DNA of 33,543 nt from SIG636 sp045604285 (GTDB lineage Bacteria > Bacillota > Clostridia > Oscillospirales > CAG-382), in contig JAZUNS010000039.1 in assembly GCA_045604285.1 (NCBI GenBank), positions 1-33,543 on the forward strand. The letters run 5' to 3'. Below are positions 1 to 7,580 of this stretch, in pieces; positions within the stretch are counted from its first letter, which is position 1, and each line of letters begins with the position of its first letter. Position numbers and translations under genes: made by a program. The notes beneath the pieces are model-generated. The model was not told the DNA's origin. It ran no database searches and was given only the letters and a program-made list of their open reading frames with translations.

Positions 1-29
1 GTCTGCACTCTTTCTCAGCACTCTGCCAA

Positions 30-54
30 GCTGATGACAGGGGTTGTCATCAGC
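30..54. repeat. Perfect inverted repeat (hairpin) downstream of prs
   Basis: Ten-base arms GCTGATGACA and TGTCATCAGC flank the 5-base loop GGGGT. No T-run follows on either strand, so this is not a textbook intrinsic terminator. It sits beyond a second hairpin (58-81) in the 3' flank of the - strand prs gene. Confidence 0.6.
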
Positions 55-57
55 TCG

Positions 58-81
58 AGGAGAGCGCCTTGGCGCTCTCCT
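58..81 (-). terminator. GC-rich hairpin just after the prs stop, possible terminator
   Basis: The arms AGGAGAGCGCC and GGCGCTCTCCT pair perfectly over 11 bases, leaving only TT between them, so the real loop is probably CTTG. The hairpin lies 5 bases past the - strand prs stop codon. Position supports a terminator or a 3'-end-stabilising structure, but a U-tract is missing. Confidence 0.45.
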
Positions 82-86
82 GTTTG

Positions 87-1202
87 CTATTTAGTCTGTT
101 TAGCCTTTTCGTCCAAAAGCTGGCGAATCTTATGTTTTGCATCCAAAAGGGGAGAGATGCTTTCGTCGTGGCTGAGTGTGTTTATTATCTTACCGATAAA
201 CTTGGAAAGGTCAACCTCTTCAAACCAAGGCTTGTTGCGTATCTCGTCGGGGATATAGGAAAGGTTTGTGGAATAAAGCTTGGTAAGCTTGCCTTCCTTG
301 TAAAGCTTGTCAAACTTGGCAACACCTTCTGTAAAGAATGCAAAGGTTGTTGCTACGTAGGTGCGGTCTATCTTATAGTGAGATATCTTCTTGATAATGT
401 CTATAACGGATTCACCGGAAGCTATCATATCGTCAACGATGAAAACGCTCTTACCTTTAAGAGAGCTGCCGATATATTTATGTTCAACAATAGGGTTCTT
501 GCCGTTAACTATCTTGGAGTGATCGCGACGCTTGTAGAACATACCAACGTCAACGCCGATAACGTTTGCGTAAAAGATTGCACGTTCCATGGCGCCGGTA
601 TCGGGGCTGATAACGGTAAGGTTATCTTTATTGAAAAGACCTTCGTTATTTATAAAACGCTTAAGGGTGGAATAAGTAGCCATACAGTTTTCAAAGGAGG
701 TAAAGGGGATTGCGTTGTGTATGGTGGGATCGTGTGCGTCAAAAGTAATAATAGTGCTTACACCCATGTTTTCAAGCTCTTTTAAAGCCATTGCACAGTC
801 CATAGACTCACGGCCCTTGCGCTTGTGCTGACGGGAAGCGTAAAGCAAAGGCATAATAACCGTTACACGGTTGGCCTTGCCGCCGATTGCGCTGAGCACG
901 CGCTTGATATCCTGAAAATGCTCATCAGGACCCATGCAGTTTTCATAACCGAACATCTTGTATTTGCAGCTGTAGTTGCCTACGTCGGAAATGATATAGA
1001 TGTCTCTGCCTCTTACGGAATCGGGAAGCTTTGTTTTACCTTCACCGTTGGAAAATCTGATTTCTTCAACGGGGATAATGTAGGATTTGTTGGTATCCGC
1101 TTCACCGCGCATGGCAAGTATATGCTTCTCAATCTTCTTGCCGAGCTTTTCGCAGTTTTTCATTACGATAATGCCTAATTTGCCGTGATTTACACTTTCC
1201 AT
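87..1202 (-). CDS. prs: Ribose-phosphate pyrophosphokinase (PRPP synthetase), long atypical form
   Basis: This 371-aa cytoplasmic enzyme is predicted to transfer pyrophosphate from ATP to ribose-5-phosphate, giving PRPP for nucleotide, His and Trp synthesis. The two-lobed phosphoribosyltransferase fold is recognisable. YASRQHKR at 121-128 matches the usual YARQDRK region, FDAHDPTIHN (154-163) matches the flexible-loop DLH segment, DTGAMERA (201-208) matches the PDxGxxxRA region, and VFIVDDMIASGES (253-265) is the PRPP-binding loop. That loop reads DDMIASGES where classical enzymes have DDxxxTGGT. The protein is also about 50 residues longer than the usual 310-320, with a lysine-rich tail. The start ATG has GAGGGG 9 bases upstream. 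It is divergent from recA. The family call is firm; equal activity with classical Prs is inferred. Confidence 0.88.
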   Translation of the reverse strand: MESVNHGKLGIIVMKNCEKLGKKIEKHILAMRGEADTNKSYIIPVEEIRFSNGEGKTKLPDSVRGRDIYIISDVGNYSCKYKMFGYENCMGPDEHFQDIKRVLSAIGGKANRVTVIMPLLYASRQHKRKGRESMDCAMALKELENMGVSTIITFDAHDPTIHNAIPFTSFENCMATYSTLKRFINNEGLFNKDNLTVISPDTGAMERAIFYANVIGVDVGMFYKRRDHSKIVNGKNPIVEHKYIGSSLKGKSVFIVDDMIASGESVIDIIKKISHYKIDRTYVATTFAFFTEGVAKFDKLYKEGKLTKLYSTNLSYIPDEIRNKPWFEEVDLSKFIGKIINTLSHDESISPLLDAKHKIRQLLDEKAKQTK

Positions 1203-1387
1203 TTTTTAGTACCCCTCGCAATTTAATATCGTCGTTGGCTTTGGCAAATTCCAAAACCAATTTTATTGTACCTTAAAATTCGACAAAAGTATATAGTTGT
1301 TTTAAACAAAACAAAACATATTTTTTCACACCTTTAAGTAAAAAAGCCAATATGGTTCATATATTTGCCTTAAAAACTGTTTTTTTG

Positions 1388-1416
1388 TTGACAAGGGAAA
1401 ACAAATGTGTTAATAT
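1388..1416 (+). promoter_or_regulatory. recA promoter, sigma-A type
   Basis: TTGACA at 1388-1393, a 17-base spacer, then TAATAT at 1411-1416. The sequence upstream is strongly AT-rich. A LexA-box-like palindrome begins 7 bases after the -10 element. Confidence 0.85.
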
Positions 1417-1423
1417 TATAACC

Positions 1424-1435
1424 GAACATTAGTTC
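1424..1435 (+). promoter_or_regulatory. LexA (SOS) operator of recA
   Basis: GAAC-ATTA-GTTC is a palindrome with the GAAC-N4-GTTC core of the Gram-positive LexA/DinR box, preceded by C as in the consensus CGAACrnryGTTyC. It lies where transcription should begin, so a bound repressor would block RNA polymerase. A lexA gene is present in the same window (6942-7559). Confidence 0.82.
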
Positions 1436-1448
1436 ACGTAATTTTTGT

Positions 1449-1487
1449 AGGAGGAAGCGCCTTCTGTCGGCGCTGGGTACGTATATG
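1449..1487 (+). promoter_or_regulatory. Unusual recA ribosome site: Shine-Dalgarno, hairpin, then ATG
   Basis: AGGAGG at 1449-1454 is an ideal ribosome site but sits 30 bases before the ATG at 1485. Between them AGCGCC (1456-1461) and GGCGCT (1469-1474) form a perfect 6-bp stem with a 7-base loop. Folding it would shorten the effective spacing to about 11 bases. An in-frame CTG at 1464 lies 9 bases after the Shine-Dalgarno as an alternative start. Confidence 0.6.
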
Positions 1488-2537
1488 GCTGAAAAGAATA
1501 TGGATAAGAAAAAAGAAGCGTTGCAGGTTGCCTTGGCACAGGTTGAAAAGAAATACGGCAAGGGTTCTGTTATGCGCTTGGGCGAAAATGCACGTATGGA
1601 AGTTTCCGGTGTTTCTACGGGTTCTCTTTCTTTGGACCTGGCTTTGGGCATAGGCGGTCTTCCCAGGGGCAGAATTATAGAGATATATGGGCCTGAATCC
1701 TCCGGTAAGACTACTGTAGCTCTTCACGCTGTTGCCGAAGTACAGAAGCAGGGTGGCGAAGCTGCCTTTATTGATGCAGAGCATGCCCTTGACCCCGTTT
1801 ATGCCAAGGCATTGGGCGTTAATATTGACGATTTGCTGGTTTCCCAGCCCGATGACGGCGAGCAAGCCTTGGAGATAGCAGAAATGCTTATCCGTTCCGG
1901 CGCAGTTGAGATAGTTGTAATTGACTCTGTTGCGGCCCTTGTCCCCAAAAGTGAGATAGATAACGAAATGGGTTCTGCCAACGTGGGCGTGCAAGCAAGA
2001 CTGATGTCCCAGGCTTTGCGTAAGCTTTCCGGCGCAGTTGCAAAATCAAATTGTATCGTTATATTCATAAACCAGCTTCGTCTTAAGATCGGTGTGTTCT
2101 ACGGCAACCCCGAAACCACAACAGGCGGTACTGCGCTTAAGTTTTACGCTTCTGTTCGTATCGATATCCGCAAGGCAGAACAGTTAAAGTCCGGTACGGA
2201 AATTATAGGCAACCACACTAAGTGTAAGGTTGTAAAGAATAAAGTTGCGCCGCCTTTTAAAACTGCAGAGTTTGATATTCTTTACGGCAAAGGCATCTCT
2301 AAGGAAAGCGAGATTATAGAGCTTGGCATTAAGCTTGGCGTAATAGATAAAAGCGGCTCTTGGCTTTCTTATAACGGCGAGCGCCTTGGTCAGGGCAAGG
2401 ACAAGGTAAGAGACCTTATAACCGAGGATAAAGCCCTTGCTGCCGAGTTGGAGGCAAAAATACGTGAGGTTTGCGCCCAAGGTAATGACGTTTCCGACGA
2501 CGTTGAAGACGACGATTTCTTCGGTGACGAGCAGTGA
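1485..2537 (+). CDS. recA: Recombinase RecA
   Basis: RecA is the cytoplasmic DNA-dependent ATPase that forms filaments on single-stranded DNA, drives strand exchange, and triggers LexA self-cleavage. At 350 aa it has the normal length. Walker A GPESSGKTT spans 69-77, the VIVVIDSVAAL Walker B strand follows in mid-protein, and the L2 region with INQLRLKIGV and NPETTTGG is intact. The tail is strongly acidic (DDVEDDDFFGDEQ), as in most RecA proteins. The start MAEKNMDKKK fits the family, although the Shine-Dalgarno is distant; ATG 1500 is a possible second start. The gene opens the recA-recX-rimO-pgsA-like-cysS-mrnC-lexA cluster and has a promoter with a LexA box. Its stop overlaps the recX start. 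Confidence 0.98.
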   Translation: MAEKNMDKKKEALQVALAQVEKKYGKGSVMRLGENARMEVSGVSTGSLSLDLALGIGGLPRGRIIEIYGPESSGKTTVALHAVAEVQKQGGEAAFIDAEHALDPVYAKALGVNIDDLLVSQPDDGEQALEIAEMLIRSGAVEIVVIDSVAALVPKSEIDNEMGSANVGVQARLMSQALRKLSGAVAKSNCIVIFINQLRLKIGVFYGNPETTTGGTALKFYASVRIDIRKAEQLKSGTEIIGNHTKCKVVKNKVAPPFKTAEFDILYGKGISKESEIIELGIKLGVIDKSGSWLSYNGERLGQGKDKVRDLITEDKALAAELEAKIREVCAQGNDVSDDVEDDDFFGDEQ

Positions 2538-3148
2538 CGGACAGATTTGCCGTAAAGCTCTATCCCAAAGAAGGCGAGGCGCTGGTTGAAGCCCTTGGGC
2601 AAAAGTATCGAATAACTATTGCCGATTTTGAAAGCATTGGCATTGTTGACGGCGAAGAGGTCGGCGACGATGGGGTTGAGCTTCTGTGTGAAGCCGCCGA
2701 AAAACTAAGCTGTATAAAAAAGGCGTTTGTTTATCTGTCGTATAAAGCACACCCAAAGCGTGCCCTGGGGCAAAAGCTAAGACGTGCGGGTTTTTCTGAA
2801 ACAGCAACGGAAAAGGCGTTGGTACTTCTTGAAAAAAAGGGATATCTTGACGATGCCGCCCTTTGTGAAGAGTATGCGGTTGCTTTACAAAGAAGCAAGG
2901 GTTACGGCATCTTGAGAATAAAAAAAGAGCTTTACGCCAAAGGGTTTGAGCGTGATACGATAGAAATAGCCGTAGAGGCTTTGGAGGATACACCGGAGGA
3001 GGTAATTTTGGAAGTTTTGCGGAAAAAGTTTCCGCACCTTCAGCCGGAAGACCGTCAAGGCAGGGCCAAGGCAGTTGCGTATCTTTCCGCACGCGGCTAC
3101 GGATACGATGAAATTAATAATGCAATTTCCGTTTTTAAGGGGGAATGA
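2534..3148 (+). CDS. recX: Regulatory protein RecX
   Basis: RecX binds RecA filaments and modulates (usually inhibits) their growth and ATPase activity. The 204-aa product starts at GTG 2534, overlapping the recA stop by four bases (GTGA), which implies translational coupling. The C-terminal two thirds are the helical RecX repeats: LSYKAHPKRALGQKLRRAGF, then ALVLLEKKGYLDDAALCEEY, then the segment with KGYGILRIKKELYAKGF. The family hallmark of R/K-rich helices followed by GYLDD is evident. The N-terminal 65 residues are a poorly conserved extension common in Gram-positive RecX. The end overlaps the region just before rimO. Identification rests on the helical repeats and on the position directly after recA. 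Confidence 0.92.
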   Translation: MTDRFAVKLYPKEGEALVEALGQKYRITIADFESIGIVDGEEVGDDGVELLCEAAEKLSCIKKAFVYLSYKAHPKRALGQKLRRAGFSETATEKALVLLEKKGYLDDAALCEEYAVALQRSKGYGILRIKKELYAKGFERDTIEIAVEALEDTPEEVILEVLRKKFPHLQPEDRQGRAKAVAYLSARGYGYDEINNAISVFKGE

Positions 3149-3150
3149 AA

Positions 3151-4482
3151 ATGGCGATCAAAGTAGGATTTGTATCGTTGGGCTGTCCTAAAAATTTGCT
3201 GGATACAGAAAATATGCTTTATATGTTGGCAGAGGAAGGGTTTGAAATAGTGCCTGAGGACGTAGATGCCGACGTTATAATTATTAACACCTGTGCTTTT
3301 ATAGAAAGCGCAAAGCAGGAGGCTATCGATAATATTCTTGACGTGGCGTGGCTTAAAGAAAACCACACCCTTAAGGGCATTGTCGTTACCGGCTGTCTTG
3401 CACAAAGATATAAGGATGAGGTGCTTGAAAGAATGCCCGAGGTGGATTGTGTAATAGGTACCGGTTCCATATCTCACATAGGCGAGGCTGTGCGTGCGGC
3501 TTATAACGGTGAGCGCTATACTTGTTTTGATGACGTAAATACTGCCCCCTTCCACAGTGAACGCGTTATTACTACGCCTGAATATTTTGCGTATCTTAAA
3601 ATTGCCGAGGGGTGCGATAATCGCTGTACTTACTGCGTTATTCCCGATATAAGGGGTAAGTTCAGAAGCAGAAGTATAGAGGATATCGTTGCCGAAGCCA
3701 AGGACCTTGTGGCGCTGGGCGCAAAAGAAATATGCCTTGTAGCCCAGGATACTACCAGGTACGGTGAAGATATCTACGGCACCTATTGTCTGGATAGCCT
3801 GCTTCAGGCTTTGTCCGAGGTAGAAGGCATTAAGTGGATACGCCTTATGTATTGCTATGCTGACAGACTTACGGATGCCGTTATTGAAGAAATAGCAAAT
3901 AACCCCAAGGTTGTAAAGTATATCGACCTGCCTCTTCAGCATATCTCTGATTCAGTTTTGAAAAGAATGAACCGCAGAGATACCGAAGCGAGCATAAGAG
4001 AAACCATAAGCAAACTGAGGGATAAGGTTCCCGGTATTACTATCCGCACGACTTTTATAACGGGCTTCCCCGGTGAAACCGAGCAGGATTTTGAAAAGCT
4101 TAAAGCCTTTATTAAGGAGATAAAGTTTGAAAGACTTGGTGTGTTTGAATACTCAAGGGAAGAGAACACACCCGCTTACGACCTGCCCGACCAAATACCC
4201 GAAAAGCTTAAGCGCAAGCGTTATGACTTGCTTATGAGAGAGCAGCGCAGAATACATAAAGAGCTTAACGAGCTTGCCGTTGGTAAGGTTCTTGAGGTGC
4301 TTTGTGAGGGCTATGACCCTGCAGCGGAGATCTATTACGGCAGACCTCAATCCGATGCCCCCGATATAGACGGCAAGGTATATTTCTCCGCTCCCCGCCG
4401 CCTGCGTGACGGTGAGATGGTTGAAGTGGAAATAACCGAGGTTTTGGATTACGACCTTTGCGGTAAAGCGCTTAAGAAGTAA
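3151..4482 (+). CDS. rimO: Ribosomal protein uS12 methylthiotransferase RimO
   Basis: RimO is a radical-SAM enzyme with two [4Fe-4S] clusters that methylthiolates the conserved aspartate of ribosomal protein S12. Numbered from ATG 3151, the N-terminal cluster cysteines are C12 (VSLGCPKN), C48 (NTCAF) and C82 (TGCLAQ). The radical-SAM motif is C155-x3-C159-x2-C162 in EGCDNRCTYCVIP. A TRAM-like RNA/protein-binding domain follows at the C-terminus. SLGCPKN is typical of RimO and distinguishes it from MiaB and MtaB. An ATG at 3145 overlaps the recX stop (ATGA), but the purine tract AAGGGGGA lies directly against it and is properly spaced for ATG 3151, which I chose. A second family member, mtaB, lies at 20724-21971. 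Length 443 aa is normal. Confidence 0.95.
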   Translation: MAIKVGFVSLGCPKNLLDTENMLYMLAEEGFEIVPEDVDADVIIINTCAFIESAKQEAIDNILDVAWLKENHTLKGIVVTGCLAQRYKDEVLERMPEVDCVIGTGSISHIGEAVRAAYNGERYTCFDDVNTAPFHSERVITTPEYFAYLKIAEGCDNRCTYCVIPDIRGKFRSRSIEDIVAEAKDLVALGAKEICLVAQDTTRYGEDIYGTYCLDSLLQALSEVEGIKWIRLMYCYADRLTDAVIEEIANNPKVVKYIDLPLQHISDSVLKRMNRRDTEASIRETISKLRDKVPGITIRTTFITGFPGETEQDFEKLKAFIKEIKFERLGVFEYSREENTPAYDLPDQIPEKLKRKRYDLLMREQRRIHKELNELAVGKVLEVLCEGYDPAAEIYYGRPQSDAPDIDGKVYFSAPRRLRDGEMVEVEITEVLDYDLCGKALKK

Positions 4483-4496
4483 AAGGTGACGCCCTT

Positions 4497-5147
4497 ATGA
4501 AAATACAAAAACCGGCAAAATTAACACTTGTGCGCCTGCTTATGATACCCATGTTTATGCTGTTTATGGTGTATGATTTCGGGCTTAGTAATGATGCCAA
4601 ATATACCTGGCCACGAATAATCGCAACGTCGTTTTTTATAATGGCTGTGGCAACGTACTATTTGGATAAAAAGATTATGCCCCATAGGGCAGAGGATACG
4701 GGCTATTGGCGCTTTTTGGATATGGTTGCCGATAAGCTGGTAGTTTTCGGTGCATTGCTTTCCGTTTGCTTTTCCGATTATATCCTGCCCGACGGCTTTT
4801 ATAAGCACTTTTTCTTCTGGGCGGCTGCCGCCGTTGTGTTGAGAGAGCTTGCCGTAATGGGCATAAGCCTTATGGATTCCGCTTTGGATATGAAGGGCTT
4901 GGTTAAGGGCAGCGACAGATTTAAGGCTATCCTTTTCAGCTTTAGCAACGCTGCGCAGATGCTTTGGATAATAATAGTTGTGCTTGAGCCGATACTTTAT
5001 AATCACAGAATTTTTTATGATTTCAGAATCCTCAGCTTAATCGTTACTATAGCCGCCGTAACTTTAAGCATATATTCCGGCCTCTACAGCATTATGATGT
5101 ATAAGAAACATATTGACCTTCTTAATGAAGAGAACGAAGAAGAATAA
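4497..5147 (+). CDS. CDP-alcohol phosphatidyltransferase (PgsA-like) with degenerate active site
   Basis: This 216-aa membrane protein has hydrophobic segments near 12-27, 40-56, 80-105 and 160-200. It matches the fold of PgsA, which makes phosphatidylglycerol phosphate from CDP-diacylglycerol. PgsA-like genes are often found near rimO and recA in Clostridia. The catalytic signature DxxDGxxARx(7-8)GxxxDxxxD aligns at residues 54-79, but only D57, D75 and D79 survive. The first Asp is Y54, the first Gly is K58, the Ala-Arg pair is M61-P62, and the second Gly is W71. Spacing from D57 to D75 is exactly the canonical 18. It could be a divergent transferase with another substrate or an inactive relative. 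A short 14-base gap follows rimO. Confidence 0.72.
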   Translation: MKIQKPAKLTLVRLLMIPMFMLFMVYDFGLSNDAKYTWPRIIATSFFIMAVATYYLDKKIMPHRAEDTGYWRFLDMVADKLVVFGALLSVCFSDYILPDGFYKHFFFWAAAAVVLRELAVMGISLMDSALDMKGLVKGSDRFKAILFSFSNAAQMLWIIIVVLEPILYNHRIFYDFRILSLIVTIAAVTLSIYSGLYSIMMYKKHIDLLNEENEEE

Positions 5148-5167
5148 TTTACGGAGAATATTAGTTT

Positions 5168-6568
5168 ATGAAACTTTATAACACACTGACAAGGCAAAAA
5201 GACGAACTGGAAGTAAAGGATAATACCGTTCGTATGTACGTATGCGGACCTACCGTATACAATTACTTTCATATAGGCAACGCAAGGGTATTTGTAGTTT
5301 TTGATATGCTTCGCCGTTATTTGGAGTACAGAGGCTACAAGGTTGTTTTCGTACAGAATTTTACTGACGTTGATGATAAGCTTATAAAACGTGCCGCAGA
5401 AGAAAACAGCACCGTTCCCGAAATCGCCGAGAAGTACATTAAGGAATACTTTAAGGATGCTGAAGGGCTGGGTATTAAGCCCGCAACGGTACATCCCAGA
5501 GCAACCGAAACCGTTGGCGAGATAATTGCAATGGTGGAAAAGCTTGTAGAAAACGGCCACGCTTACGTAAGAGGCGGTGACGTTTATTTTGATACCGAAA
5601 GCTTTAAGTCTTACGGTAAGCTTTCCCACAGAGATATGGAACAGCAGGAGGCGGGCGCTCGTATAGAAATTAACGAGGATAAAAAGAACAGCTACGACTT
5701 TGCTTTGTGGAAGGCACAGAAAGAGGAAACCGAAATTGCATGGAGCTCTCCTTGGGGCATGGGCAGACCCGGCTGGCATATTGAGTGCTCTGCAATGGTT
5801 TATAAGTTCCTCGGCACCGAGATAGATATTCACGGCGGCGGTCAGGACCTTGCCTTCCCGCACCATGAAAACGAGGTTGCACAAACCGAGTGCGCCACCG
5901 GCAAATGCCTTGCAAAGATTTGGATGCATAACGGCTATATAAATGTTGACAACAAAAAAATGTCTAAATCCTTGGGCAATTTCTTTACCGTGCGTGACGT
6001 TGCCGAAAAATATGACTATCAGGTAATTCGTTACTTCTTGCTTTCCCCTCATTATCGCAGCCCCGTTAACTATTCCGCCGACATTTTGGAGCAGGCAAAG
6101 GGTTCCCTGGAAAGACTTCAAAACTGTGAAGAAAACCTTACCTTCAGAATGAAGAGCGCAGAGAGCACCGGCCTTACCGAAAACGAGCAGGCTGTTCTTT
6201 CCGCAATAGACGGCAAAACCGAAGAAATGAAGGCGGCAATGGATGACGACTTCAACACTGCAGATGCAATAAGCTGCGTGTTTGAGATAGCTAAGCTTAT
6301 CAATACCGCACTTACCGACGCCAAAGCAAGCAAAAACTTTATGGAAGCTGCTTATGAAAAATACCATGCTTTACTGGTTCTTTTCGGGCTGGAGGTTAAG
6401 GTCGTTGCAAGCGGTGACGAAGAAGAGATAGAGGCGCTTGTTGCCGAAAGAACTGCTGCTAAGAAAGCTAAGAATTATCAGCGTGCGGATGAAATACGCA
6501 GTCTTCTTGCAGAACGCGGTATAATAATCGAGGATACTCCTCAAGGTCCCAAATGGAAAAGAGCGTAG
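5168..6568 (+). CDS. cysS: Cysteinyl-tRNA synthetase
   Basis: This class I synthetase charges tRNA-Cys with cysteine in the cytoplasm. The 466-aa length is standard. CGPTVYNYFHIGNAR contains the HIGH-type motif as HIGN (35-38), with zinc ligand C26. Further zinc-site residues lie in HIECSAM and FPHHENEVAQTE, which is the usual Cys/His/Glu set. KMSKS is at 264-268. The C-terminal DALR-like helical region (ETEEMKAAMDDDFNTADAIS) and the anticodon-binding tail (RADEIRSLLAERGI) are complete. A GGAG ribosome site precedes ATG 5168. The 3' end overlaps mrnC by 16 bases, a pairing found widely in Bacillota. Confidence 0.97.
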   Translation: MKLYNTLTRQKDELEVKDNTVRMYVCGPTVYNYFHIGNARVFVVFDMLRRYLEYRGYKVVFVQNFTDVDDKLIKRAAEENSTVPEIAEKYIKEYFKDAEGLGIKPATVHPRATETVGEIIAMVEKLVENGHAYVRGGDVYFDTESFKSYGKLSHRDMEQQEAGARIEINEDKKNSYDFALWKAQKEETEIAWSSPWGMGRPGWHIECSAMVYKFLGTEIDIHGGGQDLAFPHHENEVAQTECATGKCLAKIWMHNGYINVDNKKMSKSLGNFFTVRDVAEKYDYQVIRYFLLSPHYRSPVNYSADILEQAKGSLERLQNCEENLTFRMKSAESTGLTENEQAVLSAIDGKTEEMKAAMDDDFNTADAISCVFEIAKLINTALTDAKASKNFMEAAYEKYHALLVLFGLEVKVVASGDEEEIEALVAERTAAKKAKNYQRADEIRSLLAERGIIIEDTPQGPKWKRA

Positions 6569-6939
6569 ATTTCAATAAGTGCAACGCCTTGATATTGGCT
6601 TATATGGGCGATGCGGTAATAGAGCTTTTGGCTCGCAAAAAAATAATAGGCGATGGCGACCGCAAGGTTAGCGAGCTTAACGTTGAGATTAAGAATTACG
6701 TTACTGCGGTCAGCCAAAGTGCCGCTGTTGAAAAGCTTTTGCCCCACCTGACCGAGGAAGAAACGGCAGTTTTCAAATACGGCAGAAACGCAAAGGGCGT
6801 ACACGTTCCCAGAAGTGCCTCTGCCATAGATTATCGCCGTGCCACCGGGTTGGAGTGTCTGTTCGGTCGCTTGTATCTTGAGGGTAATATTAAACGTGCG
6901 GCAGAGCTGTTTGATATAGCATACGAGGGAGGTGCTTGA
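6553..6939 (+). CDS. mrnC: Mini-ribonuclease III (MrnC)
   Basis: MrnC is a dimeric RNase III catalytic domain without a dsRNA-binding domain; in Bacillus it matures 23S rRNA ends. The 128-aa product has the N-terminal helix LILAYMGDAVIELLAR, containing the catalytic-site Asp (D20), and the C-terminal YRRATGLECLFGRLYLEGN, containing the conserved metal-binding Glu of the ATGxExLxGxLYL motif. Both are diagnostic of Mini-III rather than full RNase III. The gene begins inside the last codons of cysS (16-base overlap, different frame), and its stop lies two bases before the lexA ATG, so the three genes are tightly linked. Confidence 0.93.
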   Translation: MEKSVDFNKCNALILAYMGDAVIELLARKKIIGDGDRKVSELNVEIKNYVTAVSQSAAVEKLLPHLTEEETAVFKYGRNAKGVHVPRSASAIDYRRATGLECLFGRLYLEGNIKRAAELFDIAYEGGA

Positions 6940-6941
6940 TA

Positions 6942-7559
6942 ATGTCAGATAACGGATTTAAACTAACCGACAAAGAAAAAGCGGTGTTTAAGTATATAAG
7001 AAGCACTATCCGTCATCACGGCTATGCTCCTTCCGTGCGTGATATTTGTTCTGCTGTCGGCATAAAGTCCACCTCTACGGTGCACAGTTACGTAAAGCGC
7101 TTGGAGGAAAAGGGCTATATCAACCGCGTCGACGGAAAAAGCAGGGCAATGACTGTAAGCGGAACTACGGATGAGGAAGAATCTCATACCGTGCGTGTGC
7201 CTCTTATAGGGCAAGTCAGAGCCGGGCTTCCCATTCTGGCAGTTGAAAATTATGAGGGCTATGTGGATTACCCGTCTTCTATGTCAAGCTCTTCTCAATT
7301 ATTTGCTTTGCGAGTGGTGGGCGACAGCATGATAGAGGCAGGCATACTCAACGGTGATATAGTTATCGTAGAAAGCCGCCGTTACGCTGAGGATGGCGAA
7401 ATCGTCCTTGCCCTTATTGAGGATAGCGCAACGGTAAAATACTTTTTCCGAGAAGAGGGCAGGGTAAGACTGCAACCTGCAAACAGCAATATGCAACCCA
7501 TTTATTCCGATGATTTGACCATCCTTGGCAAGGTTATTGCAAATTTTAGGTTTTATTAA
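6942..7559 (+). CDS. lexA: SOS repressor LexA
   Basis: LexA binds SOS boxes as a dimer and cuts itself when RecA filaments form. Numbered from ATG 6942 (205 aa), a winged helix-turn-helix spans about 5-70 (GYAPSVRDICSAVGIKSTST recognition region). The self-cleavage site is A94-G95 in GQVRAGLPILAVEN. The catalytic dyad is S129 (VVGDSMIEAG) and K166 (ATVKYFF). GGAGGT at 6928-6933 is spaced 8 bases from ATG 6942; an upstream in-frame TTG at 6936 is too close to that site. No GAAC-N4-GTTC box is visible just upstream, so lexA expression probably comes largely from the recA promoter at the head of the cluster, or from an unseen internal promoter. Confidence 0.96.
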   Translation: MSDNGFKLTDKEKAVFKYIRSTIRHHGYAPSVRDICSAVGIKSTSTVHSYVKRLEEKGYINRVDGKSRAMTVSGTTDEEESHTVRVPLIGQVRAGLPILAVENYEGYVDYPSSMSSSSQLFALRVVGDSMIEAGILNGDIVIVESRRYAEDGEIVLALIEDSATVKYFFREEGRVRLQPANSNMQPIYSDDLTILGKVIANFRFY

Positions 7560-7580
7560 AGCACTTTTTTAAAAAAACTA

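Noticed and set aside
69..785. 238-aa + strand open frame opposite prs
   Set aside because: Antisense to the clear PRPP synthetase motifs; long mirror frames are common opposite such genes.
1288..1293. TATACT on the - strand as a prs promoter -10
   Set aside because: No convincing -35 hexamer at 16-18 bases upstream, so I did not list a promoter.
5084..6367. 427-aa open frame on the - strand opposite cysS
   Set aside because: It overlaps almost all of cysS, which is certain from its motifs; the frame shows no recognisable family and is a shadow.
6936..6941. TTG start for lexA
   Set aside because: It lies only 2 bases after the GGAGGT site; ATG 6942 has proper spacing and fits LexA length.
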